Below are positions 24,868 to 37,618 of a stretch of DNA of 46,019 bases, in pieces (position 1 is the first letter of the stretch; every line of letters starts with the position of its first letter). Under the pieces are notes generated by a model. The model was not told where the DNA came from and ran no database searches. It saw nothing but the letters and a program-made list of their open reading frames with translations. The stretch is from Deltaproteobacteria bacterium (lineage in GTDB: Bacteria; Myxococcota_A; Polyangia; Polyangiales; Sandaracinaceae): positions 1-46,019 of the forward strand of contig JAFLCL010000039.1 in assembly GCA_017303575.1 (NCBI GenBank), given 5' to 3'. Made by a program: the position numbers and the translations under genes.

Positions 24868-27555
24868 ATGGCGGACACGCGGACCAACTGGGCCAAGACT
24901 CACGACTTCACCCCATCGCGCGACGCCGAGTCGCTCCGACACCCGACGACGATCACCGAGCTCCGTCAGCGCGTGCAGGCCGCCACCGACGCGGGTCGAC
25001 ACGTACACGCCGTGGGCTCGTACTGGTCGTTCAGCGATGCGCCCGCCGGCACCGACGTCTCGCTCGGCCCCGCGCGCGACGAGCAGACCGACCCGCCGAC
25101 CGCGCAGGCGGCCGACTCGCTGAAGCTCACCGAGATCGCGAAGGGCCCGACGTACAGCGGCAAGCTCGGCAGCGCGCTGACCGCGGCCGTGAAGCAGCAG
25201 CATCGAACGTTCGTGCGACTCGGGGGTCTCGTCGCAGTCAAGGAGGCGATCGACGCGCTGGCCGAGGAGGACCTCGCGCTGATCACCATGGGCTCGCGCT
25301 CGGGACAACGCGTCGTCGGCGTGTGCATGACGGCCACGCACGGCGGTGACTTCGACCTCGCCCCGATCGCGGACACGGTGCACGCGATCCACCTCCTCAC
25401 CCACGGCGGCAAGGACGTGTGGATCGAGAGGGGGAGCGCGCGCATCACCACCGACGGCGGCCTCAAGCTGCTCGACGGCGTCGCGCCCGGCGTGCGCATC
25501 GAGGCGAACGATGCGCTGTTCGAGGCCGCGATCGTGTCGGTCGGATCGCTCGGGATCGTCGCGTCGATCGTGCTCGAGGTGCGCCCGATGTACGGCTTGA
25601 GCGAGCGCGTGCGCTGGATGAAGTGGGACGACGTGCGCGCGAAGCTGATCGATGGCTCTGCGTTCACCGACGTCGCCGGGCTCACCGATCCCACCCGGCC
25701 CCATCCAGCGACCGGCAGCGCGAGCGCGCCCCTGCGCGCCGATGGCTACCGACACCTCGAGATCATGATCAACCCCTACCCCGACCCGCAGGGCGTGCGG
25801 TGGGCGTTCGTTGCGACGCGCGTGGAGCACGCGAGCTGGGGCGCGACCGACTTCGTGCGGCCGGACAACAAGATCAACGAGGTCGCGCTCTACCTCGCGG
25901 TCGAGTCGGGCAACGCCGAGCGCTACCACGAGCAGCTGAAGGAGCTGATCGGCTCGACCCGCGCCGACACGCCGGGCGCGCATCGCTACCTGTCGGTGCA
26001 AGACACCAAGGGTCGCAAGTCGCAGCCCGCGTACTCGTCGGAGCTCTGCCTATCGACCAAGGCCAACGCCCACGTGGCCGCGGTGGACGACATGCTCTCG
26101 CAGATCGATCGCCTGAGACGCGACACGCCCTGGGAATTCTCGGGGTTCATGTCGCTGCGCTTCACGCGAGCGAGCCGCGGGGCGCTCGCGATGCAGAGCT
26201 CGAGCGACGCGAGCGAGCGCTTCTGTCACGTGGAGGTCTTCGCGCTGCAGGAGATCTTCTGGGCCACCGTGAAGCCCAAGGAGCTCGAGGGCCGCAACGA
26301 GGACTACGTCGATGCGCTCTTCGATGCATCGGAGCGACACGGCGGTCGCACGCACTGGGGCCAGTGGGCGCACCCCGAGCACCCGCACACGATCGAGACC
26401 TTTCCGCGCAAGCAGGTGTTCCTCGACGCCAAGCGCGCGCTCGCAGGCGAGGGGCCGATCGCCTCGTTCGACAACGCGTTCAGCGTGCGCGCGGGGCTCG
26501 TCCCGAACCCCGGCTGGGCGTTCGTCGGCGACGGAGTGCTGCCCACCAAGAGCACGCGCGCGTCCTACGACACCAAGGCACTGCGTGAGCGCGCGCCGAC
26601 GGCGGTCTCGACTGGCGCGCGCGTGTGGATCGCGGCGGCGAGCGGCGACGGCGCGCCCGGCCTCTCCCGACACGACGGCACGCGCTCGCTCGCGTTCCAA
26701 GCGCTCGAGCTCGAGGACGGTCGCTACCTCGACGGTGCGCTCGTGATCGCGGCCAACCACGACGGTCGCCTCGAGCTCTTCGCGCGCGCGGACGACGGCC
26801 GCATCTTCCACGCGTGGGCGAAGAAGTCGCCCGATCAGAACCTCGGCGCGTTCGACGAGTTCGATGGCAACGAGCGGTTCGGGACCTCGCCCGCGCTCGC
26901 GCGCGATGGTCAGGGATGCTTGACCATGCTCGCCGTCGATACGAACAAGCGCGTGCTGCGACGTCGCCAGAAGAACGCCGGCGGCACGTGGCACGGGTGG
27001 AGCACGACGAGCTCTCCGTTCGTCACGGGCGGATGCGCGGCGCTGTGGAGCGGGGGGCTCGTGATCGCAGCACGCGACTCGTTCGGCAAGATCGTGCTCG
27101 GATCACAGGTGAGCGCAGATCAAGACGCGGCGTTCCAGTGGCACACGATCGGCGAGAGCGCAGACGCGGAGCCGACGCTCGTGGCGAGCCCGCAAGGCGT
27201 GGTCGTCGTGTACTTCCAAGCGAGCGTGCTGCGTGCGTTCGCGATCAGCGTCGCGGCGATCCGCGGGGCCAGCGCGCCCGCCATCACGCCGTTCTCGAGC
27301 ACCGACGCCTCGCCACCTCGCTTCGTCCACGCGCCCGGTGCGGTGATCACGGCCAACGAGCTCGTGGTCGCTTACCCGCTCGCCGATGGAAAGCTCGCGC
27401 GACACCGGCACGCGCTCGCAGGCGGCGGCTGGGGCACCGAGGCGGTCGTCGACGCGAAGCTCGTCAGCGCAGTCTCGCTGGTGGCCAACGGGAACGTCGT
27501 GACAGCGATCGGCAAGATCGCCCACGACCTCGTCGTCCGTCGCGTGATCGTGTGA
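24868..27555 (+). CDS. FAD-linked oxidase fused to a lectin-like beta-propeller
   Basis: This 895-residue protein starts at ATG 24868; upstream open frame is antisense to other genes and not used. Residues 1-~235 are a PCMH-type FAD-binding domain: 'RHPTTITELRQRVQAA', the flavin loop 'VHAVGSYWSFS', 'MGSRSGQRVVGVCMTATHGG' and 'VSVGSLGIVASIVLEVRP', as in sugar-lactone/alditol oxidases. A ~340-residue substrate domain follows. Residues ~580-895 consist of repeated blades ('LVIAANHDGRLELFARADDG', 'RIFHAWAKKSP', 'PALARDGQGCLTMLAVD'), the pattern of PLL-like sugar-binding propellers. It may oxidise a carbohydrate or polyol while bound to a glycan. No signal peptide was seen. The combination is unusual. 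Confidence 0.85.
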   Translation: MADTRTNWAKTHDFTPSRDAESLRHPTTITELRQRVQAATDAGRHVHAVGSYWSFSDAPAGTDVSLGPARDEQTDPPTAQAADSLKLTEIAKGPTYSGKLGSALTAAVKQQHRTFVRLGGLVAVKEAIDALAEEDLALITMGSRSGQRVVGVCMTATHGGDFDLAPIADTVHAIHLLTHGGKDVWIERGSARITTDGGLKLLDGVAPGVRIEANDALFEAAIVSVGSLGIVASIVLEVRPMYGLSERVRWMKWDDVRAKLIDGSAFTDVAGLTDPTRPHPATGSASAPLRADGYRHLEIMINPYPDPQGVRWAFVATRVEHASWGATDFVRPDNKINEVALYLAVESGNAERYHEQLKELIGSTRADTPGAHRYLSVQDTKGRKSQPAYSSELCLSTKANAHVAAVDDMLSQIDRLRRDTPWEFSGFMSLRFTRASRGALAMQSSSDASERFCHVEVFALQEIFWATVKPKELEGRNEDYVDALFDASERHGGRTHWGQWAHPEHPHTIETFPRKQVFLDAKRALAGEGPIASFDNAFSVRAGLVPNPGWAFVGDGVLPTKSTRASYDTKALRERAPTAVSTGARVWIAAASGDGAPGLSRHDGTRSLAFQALELEDGRYLDGALVIAANHDGRLELFARADDGRIFHAWAKKSPDQNLGAFDEFDGNERFGTSPALARDGQGCLTMLAVDTNKRVLRRRQKNAGGTWHGWSTTSSPFVTGGCAALWSGGLVIAARDSFGKIVLGSQVSADQDAAFQWHTIGESADAEPTLVASPQGVVVVYFQASVLRAFAISVAAIRGASAPAITPFSSTDASPPRFVHAPGAVITANELVVAYPLADGKLARHRHALAGGGWGTEAVVDAKLVSAVSLVANGNVVTAIGKIAHDLVVRRVIV

Positions 27556-27563
27556 GGCGCGCG

Positions 27564-27590
27564 CGCGACCTCGCAGCGCGCTAGGTCGCG
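27564..27590. terminator. Candidate bidirectional terminator hairpin between convergent genes
   Basis: CGCGACCT (27564-27571) and AGGTCGCG (27583-27590) pair exactly around an 11-base loop, covering the gap between the FAD-oxidase stop and the engB stop. There is no clear T tract. Confidence 0.35.
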
Positions 27591-28341
27591 ACGGGACCGA
27601 GGAACGTGTCGCGACGGATCGCCGTCCACAGCGGCTCGATGCCCTCGCCGGTGTCGGCGCTCGTCGCGATCACCTCGACGCCCTTGGCGTGATCGACGGC
27701 CGCTTTCTTCACGGCCTCGCGGATGAGGCGCACAGCCTTGTCGCGATCGTTCTTGCCGAGCTTGTCGACCTTGGTGATCGCCACGATGGTGCGGCGCTTC
27801 ACGTGCGCGAGGTACTCGATCAGCTGCGCGTCGTCGTCCTCGAGGCCACGACGCACATCGACCAGCAACACCACCGCGCGCAGGCTCACGCGCCCCTCGA
27901 GGTAGCCCTCGATCATCGGGCCCCAGCTCTTGCGCTCCGACTTGCTGCGGACCGCGAACCCGTAGCCGGGGAGATCGACGAGATCGAGCTGTGCCTTCTC
28001 GCCGCCGTCGAGGCGCAGCGATGCACGGAAGAGCGAGAGGCCACGCGTCGCGCCAGGCGTGGAGCTGGTGCGTACGAGCTTGCGACGATTGACGAGCTTG
28101 TTGATGAGGCTCGACTTGCCCACGTTCGAGCGACCGCCGAACGCGACCTCCGCGAGCATGGGCGGCGGAAGGCCATCGTGATCTTTGGCGTGCGCGACGA
28201 ACACCGCGTCGAGCACGACGAAGCTCGTGTTCTTCGCCTCGTCGGTCTTGGGTGGGTCGCTCTTGCCGCTCTTGCCGGCCTTGCTGCTCTTGCCGCTCTT
28301 GCCGCTCTTGCTGACCTTGCCGCTCTTCGCGTCGGGGCCGC

Positions 28342-28345
<4 letters not shown>
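27581..28345 (-). CDS. engB: Ribosome biogenesis GTPase EngB (YihA/YsxC)
   Basis: This 254-residue GTPase assists 50S subunit assembly. It has G1 [11 protein letters not shown], the switch-I Thr region STPGATRG, G3 DLPGYG, G4 TKVDK and a G5 TSAD. It is ~50 residues longer than typical because of a Ser/Lys/Gly-repeat N terminus ('[18 protein letters not shown]'), a low-complexity basic tail that could contact rRNA. The GTG start at 28345 overlaps the hutH stop (GTGA), so the genes are coupled despite unrelated roles. An upstream start is excluded because it would lie deep in hutH. Confidence 0.95.
28262..28330. repeat. 9-bp tandem repeats encoding the K-S-G tail of EngB
   Basis: About seven copies of a CTTGCCGCT-like unit encode the Lys-Ser-Gly repeats. 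The tract may vary in copy number between strains. Confidence 0.6.
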
Positions 28346-29910
<1,565 letters not shown>

Positions 29911-29986
29911 GGGGGCCGCGAGCCTGCCGCTCGCAGCCCCTCTCGGCAACCGCGCGGCTGCACTTGGCGCGGTGTACGCTCGTGAA

Positions 29987-30880
29987 GTGCGCAGTCGACG
30001 CCTGCAGCTCGGGCTCGCCGCGGGCCTCTCTTGCTGGCTCGCGCTCGGCTGCGGCCGGCTTCGGCACGAGGCGCGCGATGGAGGTCGCGATGCGAACGTC
30101 CCGGCGAGCGATGCGCCTCTGGCCGCCGGCCTCGACGGTGCGCTCTCGATCGATGCGCAGCGGAGCGAGGGAGACACCTCGCGCGTCGATGCCTTCGTCG
30201 TACCGGGCGCCGATGCGTTCGCTGGCGCCGACGTGCTCAGCGGCGCGGACGCGTTCGAGGCGCGAGACACCTTCACCCGCACCGACGCATTCGCGGGGAG
30301 CGACGCCGCCTCCGACTGGGCTTCGCTCGATCCCTACGCGTACTACCCGCTCGACGGAACCGGCGAGGACCTCGCGTATGCGAGCGGCGCGCTCGACTGC
30401 ACGACGTGCTCGTGGGTGCCGGGCCGACGCGGCTCGGCTGTGGTCCTCGAAGGCACTCGGGTACCCGATCGCCCGCGTCGCTCGGACGACTACACGGTGT
30501 CGGTCTGGGCTCGGTGGCCGACCATGTTCCCTGGATCGTTCTCGGGTTGCGGCATCGTGCTCACGGAGCGCACGTCGCTCGAGGCCGACGACGAGCCGAC
30601 GCGGGTCCTGGGTTACGCGTACGGCGGCGGTCTCACCCTCTCGTCGGGCGCCGTGCCGAGCGAGACGTGGGTGCACGTGGTGCTCGTGTACCGAGCGAGC
30701 GGCGGCAGCGGCGAGCTGTGGGTGGACGGCGCGCGCGTGAGCATCGGCGGCTCGGCGATGCCGGACTCACTCGTCGGCGCACGACTCTCCGGGAGCATGT
30801 GTGGGATGCAGCTCGACGACGTCTTTCTCTTCGATCGTGCGCTCGATCCCTCGGAGATCGCGCAGCTGCGCGCGCTCTGA
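29987..30880 (+). CDS. LamG/concanavalin-like domain lipoprotein
   Basis: From the GTG at 29987 the protein has 297 residues, starting with the signal [19 protein letters not shown] and lipobox ALGC. Residues ~30-110 are a low-complexity stalk with repeated DAF/DA motifs ('[18 protein letters not shown]', '[10 protein letters not shown]'). The rest is a jelly-roll of LamG_3 type: '[17 protein letters not shown]', '[11 protein letters not shown]', '[13 protein letters not shown]', 'ELWVDGARV' and the end '[20 protein letters not shown]'. These domains bind glycans or proteins outside the cell. A TACGCT hexamer ends 6 bases before the GTG. The last 114 bases are overlapped by the convergent gene at 30767. 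Confidence 0.82.
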   Translation: MRSRRLQLGLAAGLSCWLALGCGRLRHEARDGGRDANVPASDAPLAAGLDGALSIDAQRSEGDTSRVDAFVVPGADAFAGADVLSGADAFEARDTFTRTDAFAGSDAASDWASLDPYAYYPLDGTGEDLAYASGALDCTTCSWVPGRRGSAVVLEGTRVPDRPRRSDDYTVSVWARWPTMFPGSFSGCGIVLTERTSLEADDEPTRVLGYAYGGGLTLSSGAVPSETWVHVVLVYRASGGSGELWVDGARVSIGGSAMPDSLVGARLSGSMCGMQLDDVFLFDRALDPSEIAQLRAL

Positions 30881-31321
30881 TCCGAGGTCGCTCGGGGAAG
30901 GTGCAGCGACTTCGGGAGGAGCGCTGCGGCCGTGTTCCACGATCTCGGGGCGCGAGGCCGTGACGGCCTCGAACACATAACGCGTGACGACGACCCACCG
31001 ACGCGACGCGCGATCGACGCCCGTCGGACGATGAGGCGCGCCTCGGAGCGCACGGAGCACGCACTGCTCGAAGACACGTACGTCGGGTGTGCCCTCGACC
31101 GAGAGCACTCGACCGCGTCGATCGATCGTGATCGAGAGATCGACCGTGCGGCCCAGCTCCGCCGGAAAGGCGGGGCGACACGCGGCCGCCGCGTCCCACG
31201 CCGCATGCCGCACGGCGACCCGCCCTGGCTCCATGCCCACCGCGTACTCGGCATGCGCAACGCCCTCGAGGCACGGGAGCACAGCGGCCGTCAGCACGAG
31301 GAAGGCGACGAACGAGCGCAT
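30767..31321 (-). CDS. Exported TonB-C/AgmX-like protein
   Basis: The start at 31321 gives a clean signal peptide (MRSFVAFLVLTAAVLP to VAHAEY); ATG 31372, which overlaps the kinase stop as ATGA, is an alternative and would add 17 residues before it. The central part, 'RVAVRHAAWDAAAACRPAF' then 'VDLSITIDRRGRVLSVEG' and 'FEQCVLRALRGAPHR', follows the TonB C-terminal/AgmX fold pattern common in myxobacterial periplasmic proteins. Two Cys residues may pair. The C-terminal ~38 residues are encoded antisense to the LamG gene end and look unstructured, so the native stop may have been lost. It probably shares a transcript with the upstream kinase. Confidence 0.65.
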   Translation of the reverse strand: MRSFVAFLVLTAAVLPCLEGVAHAEYAVGMEPGRVAVRHAAWDAAAACRPAFPAELGRTVDLSITIDRRGRVLSVEGTPDVRVFEQCVLRALRGAPHRPTGVDRASRRWVVVTRYVFEAVTASRPEIVEHGRSAPPEVAAPSPSDLGSERAQLRDLRGIERTIEEKDVVELHPTHAPGESCADE

Positions 31322-31368
31322 TCGCGCGCAACAAGCCACGCGCAGAGACACATTCCCGGAGTCGACCG

Positions 31369-34300
31369 TCATGCGCGCGTTCGCGACGCGGAGCGCTGCG
31401 CGACCGTCGCATCGTCGCTGCTGCTCACGTCGGTCGCGCCATCGTCGACGCCTTCTTCAGTCGTCAGCGAGCGAGCGCCGGCGCCGAGGGAGAGCAGGCG
31501 GTCGAGCGTGGCCATCAAGGCGGGGTTGTGCGTGGGACGCAGACGACGCTCGGCTTCGCTGGCGTGAAGGACGTAGCTCACGTGATCGTCGGCCTCGATC
31601 GCGATGCGCGCGCGCGCCTCGTGGAGCAGACCCACGACGCTCGGAACGTCCAGCGTCTCGGCCGTGCTCGTCGCCGCCGCGAGCACGGCGAGCGCCTCGG
31701 CCTCGCGGCCCGTCGCCGCGAGCGCGAGCGCACGTACACGCTCGACACGCAGGCGCGGAAGCACGATCGCAGCGTCGGGGTGCTGCGCGCCGACGTGGAG
31801 CACGTCGTCTGCGGCCGTGATCGCGGCGGCGTGGTGACCCGCGGCGAGCTCGGCCTCGGCGAGCGAGCTGCCCACCCACTGACGCATGAGGAGATCGCGC
31901 GCGTCGAGCGCACGGACCGCGGGCCGCAGGATCTCGCAGGCCTTCTCCGGCTCGCCGCGCGATCGGAGCAGATCACCGCGCGTGCACGCCACCCGGGCTT
32001 GCACGCGAAAGCCCTGAGCGACGAGGCGCTCGAGGTGATCGAGGCAGCGCTTGAGGCCGTCGACGTCGCTCGTCAGCGCATACGCCGGATGCGCGAAGAA
32101 GAGCACCTGCACGTCGGTCGACCACGAGCCGAGCGCGATGCTCTCGGGCTCCATCGTGCGCTCGACGGCGCGCGCGAGCTCCTCTTCGCCTCGGTAGCGA
32201 TGGCGCACCGCCCGCGTGGCCTGCGCGACGAGGCGGTAGTAGCGGAAGTCGAGCGCATCGAGCTGCGTGAGATCCTCTTCGAGGCGCGCCTCGAACTGGT
32301 TCACGTCGACGAGCACGCGCAGCCCACGCGCTGCGGCCTCCGCGAAGCGACGCTCCGTCAGCGAGATGGGTGCGAGCGTGTCGGTCTGGAACACGCGGAT
32401 CGCGAGCGTGAGCCGCTCCGACGCGCTGCGGAGCCGACCGAGCAGGATGTCGGGCATGGCATGCACCACCGCGTGCACCCCCTCGGGCATGCGGCCGCGG
32501 AACGCACGGAACGGCACGACCATCTCGGCGAGCGCGAGGAGATCATCGACGCGGTTCTCCGCGTTCGCGAGCCCGCACGCGTACGCGTGACAGAGCGCGA
32601 ACTGCATGGCACCGCGATCGGGCGCCGGACCGCGCGCACCACGACCGAAGAACGTCTCGAAGCGGAAGGCCCAGCGCACGGTGCCCCACAGCACGCCGAG
32701 GATGGTGCCGAGGATGGGGCCCAGGAAGCGCGAGAGCCGCGAGGCTGTGTCGAGCCCGCAGTGCCTTCGGTAGGCCTCGACGGCCGCGAGCGCGTGACGT
32801 GATCCGACCTCGCGGTTCGACACCCACCCCGCCGCGAGCAGCATGCCGCGAAGCCGCATCGTCTCGGCCTCGGGCGCGCCTCGCGCGAGGCCGAGCTCGA
32901 GCGCCTTCTCCAGCGGGGCGATGCAGTCCGAGAGCGCTTGAGCGTCGAACAGTCGCTGCCCTGCGCGCGCGAGGTGATGCGCACCACGCTCGAGCTCGCC
33001 GCCTTGCACGAAGTGCCAGCCCACCTCGGCCTCGCGTCCCGGATCATCGAGGAGCCGCACCGCGAGCTCCTCGGCCAGGCCCAGACCGAGGCGCTTGCGA
33101 CGCGCGTCGGGGAGCATGCGGAGCGTCGCCTCGCGCAGCCCGTCGTGACGGAAGCGGTAGCCGAGGCCGTCGCCGATCACGATGCCTTCTCTCGCGAGCT
33201 CGTCGAGCGCGGCGAAGAGGCGCCCATCGGTGAAGCGCGGATCGTCGCGTCGGATGGCCGCGAGCAAGAGGTCGACGGGCCGCTCGCCACCCGCCATCGC
33301 GAGCACCTCGGCCATCGCGAGCGCGTCGGCTCCGAGGCGCAGGATGCGTTGATCGAGCGTGCCCGCGAGCGTCGCGTGACGTCCGGTCTGGAGCGCGCTC
33401 GTCTCGCTGGGGATGGTCCAGCTGCCGTCGACGTAGCGGATCACCTCGCTCTCGACGAGCGCGCGGACGAGCTCGGTCGCGTGGAGGGGGCTCCCGTGCG
33501 TTCGTTGGTGGAGCACCTGCGACAGGCGCCCGACGTTCGGCACGTCGCCGAAGAACGAGCGCACCAGATCCTCGAGATCGGCTGGGCGCAGACCGCCGAG
33601 CGACATGTGCTCGCCACGACGGAGCATCGACTCGATCGCCGCCGGTGCGCGCATCGGCTCGCCGCTCCTGCGCGCCACGACGAGCGCGATCGGCACGTCC
33701 CGTAGGTCGTTGGCGAGCGCGGCGATCGCGGCGGCCGAGGCCTCGTCTGCGCGCTGCACGTCGTCGACGAGGAGGCAGAGCGGGCTGAGCGTGGCCCACG
33801 CGCGGAGCCAGCCCACCATCGCGGCCTGCACGCGAAGGCGCTCCTCGGCGGGGTCGAGCGTCTCGCGGCTGATCTGGCTCGCACGCAGGCCGAGCTGCGG
33901 AAAGCGTCGCGAGAGGATCGGGGCATGCGCAGCCGCCGACTTCCTCGCGGTCTCCGGCGCGACCTCGACCGCGCGCGACACCAGCTGCGCGAGCGCTCCG
34001 TAGGGGGCGGGCGGCGCCGACTCGCACGCTGTGTCGAGCACCACCGCGCCGCCGAGCTTGGCCTCGATCGCGATCTCGCGCAGGAGCCGGCTCTTGCCGG
34101 TGCCCGTCTCCGCGTCGATGAAGATCACGGCGCCTGCGCCCTCGCGTGCGCTCTCGATCACCGCCTTCGCGCGCTCGATCTCTCGCGCGCGGCCCACGAT
34201 GGCCGCGCTCGCCAGGTAGCCGCGACGCACCTCGTTCTCGGGCAGCGGCGGGAGATCCGCGATCGCGGTGAGGCGATCGATCACCTCGGCCGCGCTCGCA

Positions 34301-35049
34301 GGTCTCGCGAGCGGCTCGAGCGAGAGCGCGGCCATCACCAGCTCGTCGAGCGCGCGCGGGATCTCGGGCGCGAAGCTCGACGGCGGCGGCGGCAGGTTGC
34401 GCCACGCGCGCTCGAGCCCATCGAGATCACGCGCTCCATACGCGGGCTTGCCCGTCAGCATCACGTACGCGAGCGCACCGAGCGAGTAGAGATCGGTGCG
34501 GCCATCGACGGGCAGGCCCCGCGCGTTCTCGGGCGCCATCGTGGAGAGCGTCCCGGCGATCTCTCCGGGCATGCCGACGTTCACGAGCACGCCGAAGTCG
34601 AAGAGCTTGGCGCGACCATCGTGGGTGCGGCGCACGTTGCGCAGGCCGAGATCGCGGTGCACGAGCGAGCGCGCGTGGAGGAGCGCCAGCGCGGAGGCTA
34701 CGTCGCGCAAGAGCGGGCATGCGTCGCGGTAGCCGAGCCGGCCCACGGCCTTGAGGTCCTGACCATCGAGGAGCTCCATCGTGTAGAAGCTGCCGTGGCG
34801 GTCACGACCGAAGTCGAAGGCCTTCACGATGCGCGGGTGATCGAGCGACACGAGCGTGTGGTACTCGCGTCGGAAGCGCAGCTCGGCGCGCGAGGCCCCG
34901 CTCCGCGTCTCGTCGAGGCTCGTCACCTTCAGCGCGACCTCGCTCCCGGTCGAGTCGTCGCGCGCCGCGTAGACGGCGCCCATGCCACCTCGGCCGAGCA
35001 GCGAGAGGAGCGTGTAGCGCTCAGCGATCGTCGCGCCGATCAGGTCCAT
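31369..35049 (-). CDS. Ser/Thr kinase fused to a STAND/AAA ATPase and helical repeats (PknK-like)
   Basis: In this 1226-residue cytosolic protein, residues 10-265 are a protein kinase: Gly loop LGRGGMGAVYAA, Lys41, HRD Asp133, Asn138 and DFG 151-153. The catalytic loop reads HRDLGLRN, so the usual Lys is Gly135, which may lower or alter activity. Residues ~285-560 are an ATPase (Walker A AETGTGKS at 313-320, Walker B 'LCLLVDDVQRAD'), as in PknK and adenylate-cyclase-type predicted ATPases. The rest is helical TPR-like repeats. Such fusions are signalling hubs controlled by nucleotide and partner binding. It ends ATGA-coupled to the exported protein downstream. The C terminus 'SDDATVAQRSASRTRA' is basic. 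Confidence 0.9.
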   Translation of the reverse strand: MDLIGATIAERYTLLSLLGRGGMGAVYAARDDSTGSEVALKVTSLDETRSGASRAELRFRREYHTLVSLDHPRIVKAFDFGRDRHGSFYTMELLDGQDLKAVGRLGYRDACPLLRDVASALALLHARSLVHRDLGLRNVRRTHDGRAKLFDFGVLVNVGMPGEIAGTLSTMAPENARGLPVDGRTDLYSLGALAYVMLTGKPAYGARDLDGLERAWRNLPPPPSSFAPEIPRALDELVMAALSLEPLARPASAAEVIDRLTAIADLPPLPENEVRRGYLASAAIVGRAREIERAKAVIESAREGAGAVIFIDAETGTGKSRLLREIAIEAKLGGAVVLDTACESAPPAPYGALAQLVSRAVEVAPETARKSAAAHAPILSRRFPQLGLRASQISRETLDPAEERLRVQAAMVGWLRAWATLSPLCLLVDDVQRADEASAAAIAALANDLRDVPIALVVARRSGEPMRAPAAIESMLRRGEHMSLGGLRPADLEDLVRSFFGDVPNVGRLSQVLHQRTHGSPLHATELVRALVESEVIRYVDGSWTIPSETSALQTGRHATLAGTLDQRILRLGADALAMAEVLAMAGGERPVDLLLAAIRRDDPRFTDGRLFAALDELAREGIVIGDGLGYRFRHDGLREATLRMLPDARRKRLGLGLAEELAVRLLDDPGREAEVGWHFVQGGELERGAHHLARAGQRLFDAQALSDCIAPLEKALELGLARGAPEAETMRLRGMLLAAGWVSNREVGSRHALAAVEAYRRHCGLDTASRLSRFLGPILGTILGVLWGTVRWAFRFETFFGRGARGPAPDRGAMQFALCHAYACGLANAENRVDDLLALAEMVVPFRAFRGRMPEGVHAVVHAMPDILLGRLRSASERLTLAIRVFQTDTLAPISLTERRFAEAAARGLRVLVDVNQFEARLEEDLTQLDALDFRYYRLVAQATRAVRHRYRGEEELARAVERTMEPESIALGSWSTDVQVLFFAHPAYALTSDVDGLKRCLDHLERLVAQGFRVQARVACTRGDLLRSRGEPEKACEILRPAVRALDARDLLMRQWVGSSLAEAELAAGHHAAAITAADDVLHVGAQHPDAAIVLPRLRVERVRALALAATGREAEALAVLAAATSTAETLDVPSVVGLLHEARARIAIEADDHVSYVLHASEAERRLRPTHNPALMATLDRLLSLGAGARSLTTEEGVDDGATDVSSSDDATVAQRSASRTRA

Positions 35050-35190
35050 GGGTCTTTCAGGAGCGTGCGACCCGAAGCGGGCCGTCGCGCGTCAGTGTCC
35101 CAGGCTGGGGCCAAGGAGACGCGTGTCGAGTGTCTCGCAAGAGCGGCCGTCCATGCACGCTCGCCGCGGTACCCTCGCCCCGCACCCTCG

Positions 35191-36184
35191 ATGATCCGCA
35201 GCGCGCTCCACCGCTACACCGACCTCGCCCTGACCTCGCTCCTGCGCGGGGTGCGTCTCTACGAGGACGGCTTCGGCGATCGGGAATCGCTGATGCGCTT
35301 GGTGGACGCCGTGGGCCGCGTCGCGCGCGAGGACCCGCTCCCCGAGCTCGAGCTTCGTTGGGACGAGGCACGAACGTCGGGCACCACCCGCGAGCGACAC
35401 GGGCGCTTCGCGTCTCCCGCGCTCGATCTGCCTCCCGAGAGCCGCGACGTGCACCTGCTCTGGCTGGATCCGATCCAGCAGGAAGCGCGGCCACGCGAGG
35501 TGGTCGTCTTGCTCGCCGCGACGGGGGAAGAAGGCTTCTTCACGCGACGACGCTTCGCGGCGCCTCTCGTCGCGAGCGGTCGTGCCGTTCTCCTCGTGGA
35601 GAACCCGTTCTACGGCGCGCGACGGCCCCGCGGTCAGCGTGGACCCGGCCTGCGCACGGTGCGCGACCAGTTCGCGATGAACCTCGCGACGGTGCTCGAG
35701 GGCCGCGCGATCGCGGGCTGGCTCGCCTCGGAGCGGCACCCGAAGATCGTGCTCTCGGGCTACAGCCAGGGCGGCATCATGGCCGCCTTCGTCAGCGCGC
35801 TCGTGCCGTTCGCCACGGGCTGCGTGCCCCGCGGCGCAGGCGCGCGCGTCGAGGCCATCTTCACGAAGGGCGCGCTCTCCCGCGCGATGGACTGGCAGCG
35901 CCTGGCGCGCGAGCTCGGCAGCCGTGCGGAGGCCGCGGCGTACTTCGAGTCGTGCCTCGCGCCCGTGCGGGTCGATCGACATCCCGCCCCGCTCGCGGCG
36001 CACGCGTGCATCGTGGTCGGCGCGCGACACGACGCGTTCGTCCCGCCCGAAGAGACCGAAGCGCTGCACCGACACTGGCCGGGCTCGGAGCTGCGATGGG
36101 ACGAGGCCGGCCACGTGACCGCCGCGCTCCTCGGGCAGCGTGGTCACCAGCGCGCGATCCTCGACGCCTTCGCGCGCCTGCCGA

Positions 36185-36195
<11 letters not shown>
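35191..36195 (+). CDS. Alpha/beta hydrolase of the ABHD18 type
   Basis: This 334-residue protein has the core features '[20 protein letters not shown]', the hallmark '[17 protein letters not shown]', the nucleophile elbow GYSQGG with Ser192, '[18 protein letters not shown]' around the acid and '[12 protein letters not shown]' with the His. The 'NPFYGxRRP' segment is the signature of the ABHD18 family, serine hydrolases likely to act on lipids (the eukaryotic member acts on cardiolipin-related lipid). All catalytic residues appear present. It has no signal peptide. Its stop overlaps the end of hslU by 11 bases on the opposite strand. Confidence 0.85.
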
Positions 36196-37614
<1,419 letters not shown>

Positions 37615-37618
<4 letters not shown>

